A stretch of DNA of 32,793 bases, taken from positions 1 to 32,793 of the forward strand of contig KE354349.1 of the NCBI GenBank assembly GCA_000415505.1, in the 5' to 3' direction. The notes under the pieces were generated by a model. The model did no database searches. It saw only the letters and a list, made by a program, of their open reading frames with translations, and was not told the DNA's origin. Both the position numbers and the translations under genes were made by a program. This DNA is from Streptomyces afghaniensis 772 (GTDB lineage: Bacteria > Actinomycetota > Actinomycetes > Streptomycetales > Streptomycetaceae). Numbering within the stretch: the first letter of the stretch is position 1; the number at the start of each line of letters is the position of its first letter. Positions 19,652 through 27,458 of this stretch are shown one piece after another.

Positions 19652-20397
19652 AGCAGGTCGTCCTCGCAATGATCGTGCGGCCGCGGCGGACAGCCGGGCG
19701 TCGCGCTCGGTCGCGTCCGGTGAGCGGCTTCTGGTTGCCACCCCGAAGGCGGCGGACGGCGTGTCCGATGGGCCGCCGGCCGCCGCGGGTTGGCAGGGAG
19801 GGGGTCGCTGGGCTCGGGTCGGGTGTCGCCGACGCTCGCCGACTTGTGGTCGGGGCAGGCGCGGCGGTACGCCCCTGGAACGGGTCACGGAGTGCCGGGG
19901 CATGTCGAGTCACTTTGTCACAGCCACGTGGTGCTAACGATAGCATTGATGGCCTTCGCCACGTCAAGAGTGCGGCGTTCACCTGATCTCCGAACACGGC
20001 AACAGCACCCATTTCAGAGCGGAGGAGCCCCGTCACCACAGGAAGGCGAGGACCGCCGAATAAATTCCACTGCTCACATCTTGACGGGCCAAGGAATTCC
20101 CTTCATGGTTTCTGCCAGCGCCGACCGTGTGACCCATGAGTGTCCGCACGAGGTCCGGCTGTCGAAGACGCCATAGCCACGGACGTCCCGACGGGCGGTA
20201 TACGGCTGAATTCGCATGCGGTGTCCCACCGCGCAGCAGCCCATCTCCCGCATTCCGCCGATCGGCGAAATCCTCGCCGTCGCCGGCTCAAGTCCGTGTT
20301 CAGCTCACCGCTTCCCGTCATCGCCCGTACATACAGCCCCGTACCGGCGATGGATCCGCCGTGGCCTGCCGCGGCCCATTCCTCCTCAGGAGCCGCC
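19652..20397. other. Divergent intergenic region of 746 bases
   Basis: Between the dehydrogenase (minus) and MFS (plus) genes no gene was recognised. The frame of the MFS gene is open back to 20140, but the translation is Arg/Pro/Ser-rich without family motifs. The region holds operator A with its promoter (19932-19967) and the MFS ribosome site AGGAG at 20388-20392. The ~270-base leader of the dehydrogenase transcript shows no strong hairpin to me. Confidence 0.5.
19932..19967 (-). promoter_or_regulatory. Promoter of the dehydrogenase unit overlapped by LacI-type operator A
   Basis: TGCTAACGATAGCA occupies 19932-19945. On the minus strand TTGACG (19967-19962) is followed after 16 bases by TGCTAT (19945-19940), a plausible -10 that lies inside the operator. 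Binding there would block polymerase. Confidence 0.65.
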
Positions 20398-21666
20398 ATG
20401 ACTCACTCAGTGCAAGTCGACACCAGCGTGGTGCCCGCCGGTGAATCACAGGAACGCAACCGGCCTTCCATTTCCCGCCCCATGATCGCGGTGGGCTTCC
20501 TGCTGATCGTCCTCTCCTACATGGTCAACGCGATGGACCGCCAGGTCTTCCCTCCCCTGCTCCCCAGCATCCGTGAGGATTACGGGTTCTCGCTGGAGCA
20601 GGGCGGACTACTGGCAACCAATTTCACCCTCGGCATGGCCCTGGCCGGCCTTCCCGCGGGCTACCTGCTGGACCGTTTCCGTCGCAAGACGGTCCTGCTG
20701 GTCAGCATCGTGATCTACTCCCTGGGCACGATGGCCACGCCGCTGGCGACCGGCTTCGCCGACATGAGCGCGTACCGGGTCGTCTCGGGCTTCGGAGAGG
20801 GCATGCAGTCAGCCGCCATCTTCGCGGCGATGGGCGCCTTCTTCGCCCACCGGCGCGGCCTCGCCTTCGGTGTCATCGGTGCGGGCTACTCCATCGGCGT
20901 CTTCATCGCCCCGCTGATCGGTGTACGGCTCATGAGCACGCACGGCACCTGGCACGCGCCCTTCTACGCGTTCGGCGGGGCCGGGCTGCTGATCGCGGCC
21001 GCCTCCCTGTTCCTCGTGAAGGCCGGCCTGACCGAGGCTTCCGTGGAGAAGGTCGCCGCGACGAAGACCTACGAGCACATGCCGTCTTCCGCCTACAACC
21101 GCAACACCATCGCCCTGGCCGTCCACGCGGTCGTCAGCGGCGTGGCCATCTACGGGTTCCTCGGCCTCTACCCGACGTACCTCATCACCTCGCTGCACTA
21201 CAGCACCGATCAGGCCGCGCTGGCCATGAGCCTCCTCGGATTCGGAGGCATGACGGCCATCTTCGGCGGCTGGCTCGGAGACCGCGTGAACCAGCGCACC
21301 CTGCTGATCGTGAGCCTGCTGGCCGTCTCCGCCATCAGCGTGTGCATCTACGAAACGCAGGCCGGCGTCGGCGTACAGTGCGTGTTCGCCTTCCTCATGG
21401 GTGCCTTCGGGCTGGGCTTCATCTACCCCAACACCAACAGCGCGATCCAGCGGGCCGTCCGCCCCGCACAGATCGGGCGCGCCTCCGGACTCGTCGTCAC
21501 CAGCTACTACGGGCCGGCGGCGTTCTCGGGCCTGCTCTTCGCCGCCCTGGTGGACTCCTTCGGCTGGAGCCGGGCCGGGCTGCTGCAGGTCACAGTGCTG
21601 CCGCTGCTGGGTGTCGCCGCCCTCGCCTTCGTCCGCACCTCGAAGTCCGACAACGCGCGCCGCTAG
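20398..21666 (+). CDS. MFS transporter, anion/aromatic-acid symporter type (12 TM)
   Basis: This 422-residue membrane protein has a first helix FLLIVLSYMVNAMDRQVFPPLLPSI, whose N-x-x-DR motif is seen in aromatic-acid and organic-anion symporters. It also has GYLLDRFRRKTVLL (motif A) and a second motif A-like GGWLGDRVNQRTLL after helix 8. Twelve hydrophobic stretches can be counted. It probably imports the substrate of the surrounding catabolic genes. AGGAG lies 5 bases before the ATG. It is divergent from the dehydrogenase unit. No operator of the LacI type was found close to its own start. Confidence 0.85.
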   Translation: MTHSVQVDTSVVPAGESQERNRPSISRPMIAVGFLLIVLSYMVNAMDRQVFPPLLPSIREDYGFSLEQGGLLATNFTLGMALAGLPAGYLLDRFRRKTVLLVSIVIYSLGTMATPLATGFADMSAYRVVSGFGEGMQSAAIFAAMGAFFAHRRGLAFGVIGAGYSIGVFIAPLIGVRLMSTHGTWHAPFYAFGGAGLLIAAASLFLVKAGLTEASVEKVAATKTYEHMPSSAYNRNTIALAVHAVVSGVAIYGFLGLYPTYLITSLHYSTDQAALAMSLLGFGGMTAIFGGWLGDRVNQRTLLIVSLLAVSAISVCIYETQAGVGVQCVFAFLMGAFGLGFIYPNTNSAIQRAVRPAQIGRASGLVVTSYYGPAAFSGLLFAALVDSFGWSRAGLLQVTVLPLLGVAALAFVRTSKSDNARR

Positions 21667-21687
21667 CGAGTCCGTTCCCGGGACATC

Positions 21688-21732
21688 TGTCGCCGTGTCG
21701 CACCCCGGCAAACCTGGTGCGACACGGCGACA
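21688..21732 (+). terminator. Terminator of the MFS gene
   Basis: A perfect 17-bp stem (21688-21704 with 21716-21732) with an 11-base loop starts 21 bases after the MFS stop codon. Confidence 0.8.
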
Positions 21733-21772
21733 CACCAGCGCCAGGGCACGTCGGCGCACCGCCGGCATGACA

Positions 21773-21809
21773 AGGGGCCTGCCCACCGCCGAGCGGTGGG
21801 CAGGCCCCT
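21773..21809 (-). terminator. Terminator of the FAH-family gene
   Basis: A perfect 16-bp stem (21773-21788 with 21794-21809) with a 5-base loop lies 13 bases past the FAH stop, back to back with the MFS terminator. Confidence 0.8.
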
Positions 21810-21822
21810 CGGGCGTCCCGGG

Positions 21823-22602
21823 TCAGGGGCTCTCGGCCACGACCGGGTTGCGCAGGACTCCGATGCCCTCGATCTCCACCTCGACCTCGTCGCCCGGACG
21901 GATCGGCCCGACTCCGGAAGGCGTACCGGTCATGATCACGTCGCCGGGCAGCAGTGTCAGATAGCGGCTGAGGTAGCCGACGATGTCGGGGACGGCGAGC
22001 AGCAGGTCGGCCGTGCTCGCCGACTGCAGGACGGCGCCGTTCACACGGGTCGTCAGCGCCAGCCCGGAAGGGTCGAGTTCGGTCGCGATGACCGGTCCGA
22101 GGGGAGCGAAGGTGTCCTGCCCCTTCCCGATCAGAAGCGTGCCGAATTTGCTTTCCTTGCGTTGGACGATGCGATCGCTCACATCATTGCCGCACGTATA
22201 GCCGAGGATGTACTCATGGGCCTCGGCGGGCTTCACATGGCGGGCTTCCTTTCCGATGACGACGACCAACTCGCCCTCGAAATGAATCAATTCGCCATCC
22301 GCCGGATAGACGATGGCGTCACCCGGCCCCACAACCGCCGTGCTCGGCTTCATGAAACACACGGGAACTTCCGGAACCTCACGGTCGGTCTCGTCGACGT
22401 GTGAGGCGTAGTTGTAGGCGAATCCGAAGATCCGGGGTTGCTCCAGCGGCGGGAGTACGACCACGTCGCCGACTTCGTCGATCCGCCCCGTAGGGGACAG
22501 CCCGGTAAAAGGATCACCGTCGAATCTGGCGATCCGGGCGTCATCGGCCTCCAGTTCACCGTAATGACACACACCGTCGACGGCATACCTGACGATCCGC
22601 AC
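21823..22602 (-). CDS. Fumarylacetoacetate hydrolase-family protein
   Basis: This 259-residue protein has the full FAH C-terminal domain: FGFAYNYASHVDE, KPSTAVVGPGDAI, the metal-binding EGELVVVIG (E-x-E) with GYTCGNDVSDR (Asp), KGQDTFAPLGP, and TGTPSGVGPIRPGDEVEVEI. Members cleave acylpyruvates or isomerise/decarboxylate 2-hydroxydienedioates, steps that follow extradiol ring cleavage. The HPCD-like dioxygenase 4 kb away makes a meta-cleavage role attractive. The start is GTG at 22602, with GGAGG five bases upstream. The transcript is controlled by palindromic operator B, 52 bases upstream of the start. Confidence 0.88.
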   Translation of the reverse strand: MRIVRYAVDGVCHYGELEADDARIARFDGDPFTGLSPTGRIDEVGDVVVLPPLEQPRIFGFAYNYASHVDETDREVPEVPVCFMKPSTAVVGPGDAIVYPADGELIHFEGELVVVIGKEARHVKPAEAHEYILGYTCGNDVSDRIVQRKESKFGTLLIGKGQDTFAPLGPVIATELDPSGLALTTRVNGAVLQSASTADLLLAVPDIVGYLSRYLTLLPGDVIMTGTPSGVGPIRPGDEVEVEIEGIGVLRNPVVAESP

Positions 22603-22653
22603 GGAAACCTCCGCAACTAGGCAGCCGGGGGCGGCTGCACGGCCCATCCAGCA

Positions 22654-22669
22654 GTGCTAACGTTAGCAC
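22654..22669 (-). promoter_or_regulatory. LacI-type operator B (perfect 16-bp palindrome) upstream of the FAH gene
   Basis: GTGCTAACGTTAGCAC is a perfect palindrome with the central CG typical of LacI-family operators. It lies between the divergent FAH and lacI genes, 52 bases from the FAH start. Confidence 0.8.
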
Positions 22670-22723
22670 AACGGCAATGATCAACCCGAGCCCACTCTCT
22701 CCGGCCACAGAGCGCGACACGAA

Positions 22724-22737
22724 CGCTATCGTTGGCA
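22724..22737 (+). promoter_or_regulatory. LacI-type operator C upstream of lacI (autoregulation)
   Basis: CGCTATCGTTGGCA differs from the best-matching half-site pattern at two positions and lies 49 bases before the lacI GTG, in the position expected for promoter overlap. It is the weakest of the five sites. No clear -35 was found at 16-18 bases. Confidence 0.6.
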
Positions 22738-22785
22738 CACGGAAAGTAAGCGGCATGGGACCAGTCACCCGAGGGGGCCCAGTAC

Positions 22786-23817
22786 GTGATCACCACCAAA
22801 GACATCGCCGAACGCCTCGGACTCTCCGTCTCGACGGTCGGCCGGGCGCTCTCCGACGACTCCCGCATCAGCGAGGAGACCAAGTTCCGGGTCCGCCAGG
22901 CCGCTTCCGAGATGGGCTACGTCGGCAACCGTGCGGCACGGATGATGCGGGGCGCGTCCAGCAACGTGGTCGCGCTGGCGATCCCGGACATCCGTAACAG
23001 CTTCTACTCGACCATCGCGCACGAGCTGTCCAAGAACATGGAAGCCGAGGGCTACCAGCTGATGCTCTCGGAAACCGACGACGACCGGATGGTGGAGCTG
23101 CGCCATCTGCGGGAGCTGTCCGCGACCCGCGTGGCCGGCGTCATCATCGTGCCTACCGCGCGCCCGCACAGCGACTCCGTCAGGCTCCTGCGCACGATGC
23201 CGCACCTGCAGCTGCTGCGCCGCCACCCGTCGCTCGGCTCCCAGTGGTTCGGCGTGGACGACCGTGAGGCACTGCGCCGGGCCACAGCCCATCTCCTGGA
23301 GCTGGGGCACACCCGCATCGCCTACCTGGGCGGCCCGGTCGAACTGCCCACGGGCGCGGATCGCCTGGAGGGCTTCCGCAGCGCCTTGCGAGAAGGCGGC
23401 CTCCCGGACGATGCCGGACGAGCGGAGCTGGGCCCGCCGTCGTCCGTGGACCACGGCCGCCAGGCGGTGCGCCGGCTGCTCGAGGAGCCGGATGCGCCTA
23501 CCGCGCTCGTACTGGGATCGATCCAGCTCACCCTCGGCGTCCTGGAGGAGCTGTCCGAGCAGGGTGTGAGGGTGCCCGGGGAACTGTCCGTGGTCGGGTT
23601 CGGGGACGAGCCGGGTTTCTCCTGGTGGGGTCCCGGACTGACCACGATCGGCCTGCCGATCCAGGAGATGGCCACCGGCTGCGCCCTGTGGATGATGCGC
23701 CGCCTCAAGACCGAGCCGAGCAACGACGGCCCGTACACCTCCGTCTCCCCCGGATCACTGGTCCTGCGCGGCAGCACGGCACCCCCCGGCGGCCCGGTTC
23801 CGTCCAGGCCTCACTGA
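22786..23817 (+). CDS. LacI-family transcriptional regulator
   Basis: This 343-residue regulator has an N-terminal helix-turn-helix at residues 3-24 (TTKDIAERLGLSVSTVGRAL), the hinge-helix region NRAARMMRGASS near 52 and a periplasmic-binding-protein-like effector domain (VVALAIPDIRNSFYS, ATRVAGVIIVPT, TRIAYLGGP, DRLEGFRSAL, LSVVGFGDEPG). It most likely represses the five operator-bearing units around it, including its own gene, and releases on binding a pathway intermediate. The GTG start follows GAGGGGG by 8 bases. It is divergent from the FAH gene. The effector cannot be named from sequence. Confidence 0.9.
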   Translation: MITTKDIAERLGLSVSTVGRALSDDSRISEETKFRVRQAASEMGYVGNRAARMMRGASSNVVALAIPDIRNSFYSTIAHELSKNMEAEGYQLMLSETDDDRMVELRHLRELSATRVAGVIIVPTARPHSDSVRLLRTMPHLQLLRRHPSLGSQWFGVDDREALRRATAHLLELGHTRIAYLGGPVELPTGADRLEGFRSALREGGLPDDAGRAELGPPSSVDHGRQAVRRLLEEPDAPTALVLGSIQLTLGVLEELSEQGVRVPGELSVVGFGDEPGFSWWGPGLTTIGLPIQEMATGCALWMMRRLKTEPSNDGPYTSVSPGSLVLRGSTAPPGGPVPSRPH

Positions 23818-23836
23818 GCCGCGGGCGTCGCCCCGC

Positions 23837-23889
23837 GGGACATGCGAAGGCGCCCGGAGCCGCGTGCTCCGGGCGCCTTCGCATGTCCC
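23837..23889. terminator. Bidirectional hairpin between lacI and FMN reductase
   Basis: The two 23-base arms (23837-23859 and 23867-23889) are perfectly complementary, and one further C-G pair closes a 5-base loop. It lies between convergent genes, 19 bases after the lacI stop and 43 bases past the reductase stop. Confidence 0.85.
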
Positions 23890-23932
23890 ACGGCTGGTCA
23901 GTACGTGCCGCTGCGCGGTGTTCCGCGACCAG

Positions 23933-24526
23933 TCAGTACGTTCCACTGCGCAGCCGTCGCATGACGCGGGCGGTGCGGACCAGCTCGTCGAGCACCTGCT
24001 CGGCAGCGGTCTCGTGAATCTTGCCGGGCCGGAAGGCTCCTTCCTCGACGCACTCGTTGACGAACGGGATGCTCACGGTCGGACCGATCGGCAGCATCCG
24101 CAGATTCGCCACGACCTGCTTGCCCATCTGAACCGCCCGGGTGCCCGCCGAGACGCCTCCGTAGCTCACGAAGCCGGCCGGCTTGTGATGCCACTCCATG
24201 AGCAGGTAGTCCCACGCGTTCTTCAACGGGGCGGGGAAGCCGCCGTTGTACTCCGGGGTGACGAACACGAACGCGTCCGACGCGTCGACGATCCGGCTCC
24301 ACTCACGGGTGTGACTCTTCGTGTACTGCCGCAGGGCGGGCGGATGCGGCTCGTCGAAGAAGGGCAGAGCGAGTTCCTGCAGGTCGACGGTGTGCGACTC
24401 GAACTCGTCGTACTCAGCCGCCCGGGTCGCGAACCAGTCCGCCACGGACCTGCCCACCCGTCCGGGACGAGTACTGGCCACCACAGTGGTGAGGGTCATC
24501 GGCGCCACAGAGGGCTCTGGTGCCAT
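23933..24526 (-). CDS. NAD(P)H-dependent FMN reductase
   Basis: This 197-residue flavodoxin-fold protein has the phosphate-binding loop VVASTRPGRVGRSVADW at the N-terminus, then VTPEYNGGFPAPLKNAWDYL (flavin ring contact, a family signature) and VSYGGVSAGTRAV. It would supply reduced FMN, and a partner is present at the far end of the island: an acyl-CoA-dehydrogenase-fold flavin monooxygenase that needs free FMNH2. I chose the ATG at 24526. The open frame reaches 24658, but there it would begin inside the operator and upstream of the predicted transcript start. The last bases are duplicated just downstream. Confidence 0.82.
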   Translation of the reverse strand: MAPEPSVAPMTLTTVVASTRPGRVGRSVADWFATRAAEYDEFESHTVDLQELALPFFDEPHPPALRQYTKSHTREWSRIVDASDAFVFVTPEYNGGFPAPLKNAWDYLLMEWHHKPAGFVSYGGVSAGTRAVQMGKQVVANLRMLPIGPTVSIPFVNECVEEGAFRPGKIHETAAEQVLDELVRTARVMRRLRSGTY

Positions 24527-24643
24527 ATCGGGCTCACTTTCTCTTTCGGCCGCGGCCCGGCCCGGCGGACCCGCCCCTTCCTGTGCTGTCCGTCCGTCCA
24601 GGAAGTGGGAAGGCCCGCCGGAGTCATCACCGGGGCGGACGTA

Positions 24644-24680
24644 TGCGAACGATAGCACTGGATCGAAAGAGGTCTAGCAA
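24644..24680 (-). promoter_or_regulatory. Promoter of the FMN reductase overlapped by LacI-type operator D
   Basis: TGCGAACGATAGCA occupies 24644-24657. On the minus strand TTGCTA (24680-24675) and TGCTAT (24657-24652) are 17 bases apart, and the -10 is half of the operator. This is the same layout as operator A. Confidence 0.68.
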
Positions 24681-24728
24681 AGGGAGGCAGAAAGCTTGCC
24701 CACAGGCATGGAGGCATCACCCGCCCCC

Positions 24729-24773
24729 TTGACATCGAGGCCGACACTTCGCACGATTGCGCTATCGTTAGCA
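24729..24773 (+). promoter_or_regulatory. Promoter of the enolase-like unit with LacI-type operator E
   Basis: CGCTATCGTTAGCA occupies 24760-24773. A consensus TTGACA is at 24729-24734 with CACGAT 17 bases later (24752-24757), so the operator would cover the start of transcription. The leader to the ATG at 25050 is about 280 bases and contains no recognised gene. Confidence 0.62.
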
Positions 24774-25049
24774 TTCAGTCGCGATGAGCGAGGACCCCTC
24801 GCCATCGCCTTTCTCACCCTCATGCCCTGGTCGTCCCGGCACGACGGCGAAGAGAGCCGCACGACACTTCGCCCGCCGCCGGTGCCATCGCACTCGGTCC
24901 GGAAGCGCACCGCTGGTGCGACCCACGGGTTCGTCAGCGAGACCTTGCACACGCCTCCGATGCCCGGGGCGTCCGCCCGGCCCTGGCCGGCTCCGGTACG
25001 GGACCCCGCTGTTGCCCCGATCGTCCGAACTCCGAAAGGTTGCACCGTC

Positions 25050-26360
25050 ATGACAGACGCGCGGATCGCCCGACTCCACGGCCGCAGGGTGTGGGATTCA
25101 CGTGGTCGGCCGACCGTCGAGGTCGAAGCTCACCTGGCGGACGGTGCGGTCGGGCGGGCCATCGCGCCGGCAGGGGCCTCGACGGGCCAGGGCGAGGCGC
25201 TCGATCGGCGCGACGGCGGCGACCGCTTCGGCGGGTTCGACGTCCGCCGCGCCGTGGGCTCGGTGAACGACGAGATCGCGCCCGCTCTCCTGGACCTCGA
25301 CGCGACCGACCAGGAGACCGTGGACCGGCTCCTGGTGGACCTCGACGGAACTCCGGACCGCAGCCGTCTCGGCGGCAACGCGATCGTGGCCACGTCCATG
25401 GCCGTCCTGCACGCCACCGCCGCGTCGGCCGGCGTACCGCTGTGGCAGCACCTGGCAGGCGGCCGACCGGTCCGCATCCCGCTTCCGGAGATCCAGATCT
25501 TCGGCGGCGGCGCCCACGCGGACCGCCGGGTCGACGTACAGGACTTCATGGTGATGTGCCCCGCGGCAGCCGGCTTCTCGGAAGCCCTGGACTGGACCGC
25601 GGAGATCTACCGGGCGGCCGGAAGCCTCATGCGTCGGGCGGGCAAGGCACAAGGAGTGGCCGACGAGGGCGGATTCTGGCCCGCGTTCGACTCCAACGAG
25701 GAAGCGTTGGAGACGCTCACGCGCGCCATCGAGGCCGCGGGCTTCGCTCCCTCGACCCAGGTGGGAATCTCACTGGACGTCGCCGCCTCGCAGTTCGGCA
25801 GTGGCGGGCGGTACCGGCTCGCCCTGGACGACCGCACGCTCGACACCGAAGCGCTGATCGACATGCTGGGCGGCTGGATCGAGCAGTATCCGATCCTGTC
25901 CGTCGAGGACCCGGTGGGCGAGGACGACCATGACGGCATGCTGGAGTTCACCCGGCGCCACGGCCACCGCTGCCAGGTGATCGGCGACGACTACCTGGTC
26001 ACGAACGCCAAGCGGGTGGAGGCGGCGGCAACCGCCGGAGCGGTGAACGCCGTCCTCGTCAAGCCGAACCAGGCCGGAACGGTCACGGAGGCGTTCCAGG
26101 CGCTGCGGGCCGGAAAGGATGCCGGGTTCGGCACGATCGTCTCGGCGCGTTCCGGGGAGACCGAGGACATCACCATTGCCCATCTGAGCGTCGGATGGGA
26201 CGCGGGCCAGCTGAAGGTGGGCTCGTTCACGCGCTCCGAGCGCATGGCGAAATGGAACGAGGTTCTGCGCATCGAAGAGTCTCTCGGTGAATCCGCGGAA
26301 TTCAGCGGATGGTCCGCCCTCGCATTCGCCGGAGCAGGGTCCAATGCGGCCAAGCCGTAA
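25050..26360 (+). CDS. Enolase paralogue with altered active site
   Basis: This is a 436-residue enolase-fold protein. Conserved parts include the GASTG loop (42-46), GGNAIVATS, GGGAHADRRVD, DEGGF (Glu206), metal ligands Asp243, Glu286 and Asp313 (SLDVAAS, VEDPVGEDD, GDDYLVTN), and Lys338 in VKPNQAGTVTE. In true enolases the motif SHRSGET carries an essential His. Here it is SARSGET with Ala366. The Glu of QEFM is Asp165, and the usual N-x-INGG start of the loop is QIFGGG. 2-Phosphoglycerate hydratase activity is therefore doubtful, and a related dehydration on a pathway acid is more likely. The ATG at 25050 matches the normal enolase N-terminus. The frame is open to 24696, but that part is non-homologous. 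Confidence 0.85.
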   Translation: MTDARIARLHGRRVWDSRGRPTVEVEAHLADGAVGRAIAPAGASTGQGEALDRRDGGDRFGGFDVRRAVGSVNDEIAPALLDLDATDQETVDRLLVDLDGTPDRSRLGGNAIVATSMAVLHATAASAGVPLWQHLAGGRPVRIPLPEIQIFGGGAHADRRVDVQDFMVMCPAAAGFSEALDWTAEIYRAAGSLMRRAGKAQGVADEGGFWPAFDSNEEALETLTRAIEAAGFAPSTQVGISLDVAASQFGSGGRYRLALDDRTLDTEALIDMLGGWIEQYPILSVEDPVGEDDHDGMLEFTRRHGHRCQVIGDDYLVTNAKRVEAAATAGAVNAVLVKPNQAGTVTEAFQALRAGKDAGFGTIVSARSGETEDITIAHLSVGWDAGQLKVGSFTRSERMAKWNEVLRIEESLGESAEFSGWSALAFAGAGSNAAKP

Positions 26361-26420
26361 AACGGCATCGAAGTATTACAGTCATCGCATTCCAGAGCCG
26401 ATCGGAGCACGGAGGCCCGC

Positions 26421-27425
26421 ATGCTGCCACCCGTCAATCTGCGCCCGAGTTTCAACATCACACGCTCCAGCCACGTACGTCTCACGGTCGCCGATCTGGC
26501 CGAGAGCAGGAATTTCTACGTGAACGCGCTGGGGCTCGTCGTCAGCGATGAGGATGAGCGCACCTGCTATCTGCGCGGCCTGGCCGAAGCCTGTCACCAC
26601 AGCCTCGTGCTGGAACTGGACGAGGAGGGCGCGGGCTCGTGCCGGAGGATCGGTTTCCGGGTCTTCTTCGACGAGGACCTGGATCTCGCGTACGCCTGGT
26701 TCCGTGACCGAGGGCTGCCCGCCGAGTGGGTCGACGTCCCGTACCAGGGCCGCACCCTGCACGTCAGCGACCCCATCGGTACCCCACTCGAACTGTGCGC
26801 GCATATGGAGACCCGGCCGCGGCTGCACATCGACTTCGAACGGTACAAGGGCGCCCACGCGCAGCGGCTGGACCACTACCAGATCTTCGCGCCCGACACC
26901 TTTGAGCTGTGCGCGTTCTACAGCGAGCTCGGCTTCCGCAACTCGGAGTACCTGGAGCACGGCGACAAGTTGCTGGGCGCGTTCATGTACCGCAAGGGCA
27001 CCTGTCTCGACCTGGCGATCGTGGAGAACACCGGTCCTGCCCTGCACCACTTCGCCTACACCGTCTCCGAGAGCCATGACATCTTCACCGCCTGCGACTG
27101 GGCGGGCATCCTCGGCTACGGCGACGGCGTGGAGCGGGGCCCGGGGCGGCACGGTCCGGGCGGGATGCTCTTCGCCTACCTCCGCGACCCCGACGGCCAC
27201 CGCGTGGAGGTCTTCAACAGCCACTACCAGACGATCGACACCGAGATCGAGCCCGTCCGCTGGGACGCTGCATCGCTGAGCACCAACGCCCGCTGGGGCC
27301 TCCCGGCCCTGGAGAAGTGGTACTTCGAGGCATCGCCCTTCGTCGGCGCGCCCCGGACCCCGCCGGCCGAACTGCCGAAGCCCATGTCGCTGGAGCGGTT
27401 CCTGCTCGAACAGCCCCTCCCCTGA
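26421..27425 (+). CDS. Extradiol ring-cleavage dioxygenase, homoprotocatechuate 2,3-dioxygenase-like (VOC fold)
   Basis: This 334-residue protein consists of two vicinal-oxygen-chelate modules. The C-terminal module carries the three iron ligands of type I extradiol enzymes: His152 in RLDHYQ, His210 in ALHHFAY and Glu263 in DPDGHRVEVFN. VERGPGRHG and the N-terminal SRNFYVNALGL and HHSLVLEL segments closely follow the Brevibacterium homoprotocatechuate dioxygenase pattern as I recall it. It probably opens a catechol next to a hydroxyl. The substrate may be a substituted catechol other than homoprotocatechuate, because the usual downstream genes are absent here. GGAGG precedes the ATG by 5 bases. 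It is second in the enolase-led unit. Confidence 0.87.
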   Translation: MLPPVNLRPSFNITRSSHVRLTVADLAESRNFYVNALGLVVSDEDERTCYLRGLAEACHHSLVLELDEEGAGSCRRIGFRVFFDEDLDLAYAWFRDRGLPAEWVDVPYQGRTLHVSDPIGTPLELCAHMETRPRLHIDFERYKGAHAQRLDHYQIFAPDTFELCAFYSELGFRNSEYLEHGDKLLGAFMYRKGTCLDLAIVENTGPALHHFAYTVSESHDIFTACDWAGILGYGDGVERGPGRHGPGGMLFAYLRDPDGHRVEVFNSHYQTIDTEIEPVRWDAASLSTNARWGLPALEKWYFEASPFVGAPRTPPAELPKPMSLERFLLEQPLP

Positions 27426-27458
27426 CCTTCCGTCCACCCCGTCCCCCAAGGAGACGTC

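Noticed and set aside
18650-19903. Longer dehydrogenase starting at 19903
   Set aside because: The extra 84 residues are Arg/Pro-rich, unlike the family, and the ATG at 19651 has a good ribosome site and the normal N-terminus.
20140-20397. Upstream extension of the MFS transporter
   Set aside because: The AGGAG before the ATG at 20398 and the normal MFS N-terminus favour the short form. The extension has no hydrophobic or family features.
21688-23889. Hairpins at 21688, 21773 and 23837 considered as transposon ends or attachment sites
   Set aside because: They are compact stem-loops placed just after stop codons of convergent genes, with no transposase or target duplication nearby, so terminators explain them.
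23933-24658. Longer FMN reductase starting at 24658
   Set aside because: That start lies within operator D and the predicted -10, upstream of the expected transcript start.
24696-25049. N-terminal extension of the enolase-like protein (open frame to 24696)
   Set aside because: It would begin upstream of and run through operator E and has no similarity to enolase. The normal enolase N-terminus starts at 25050.
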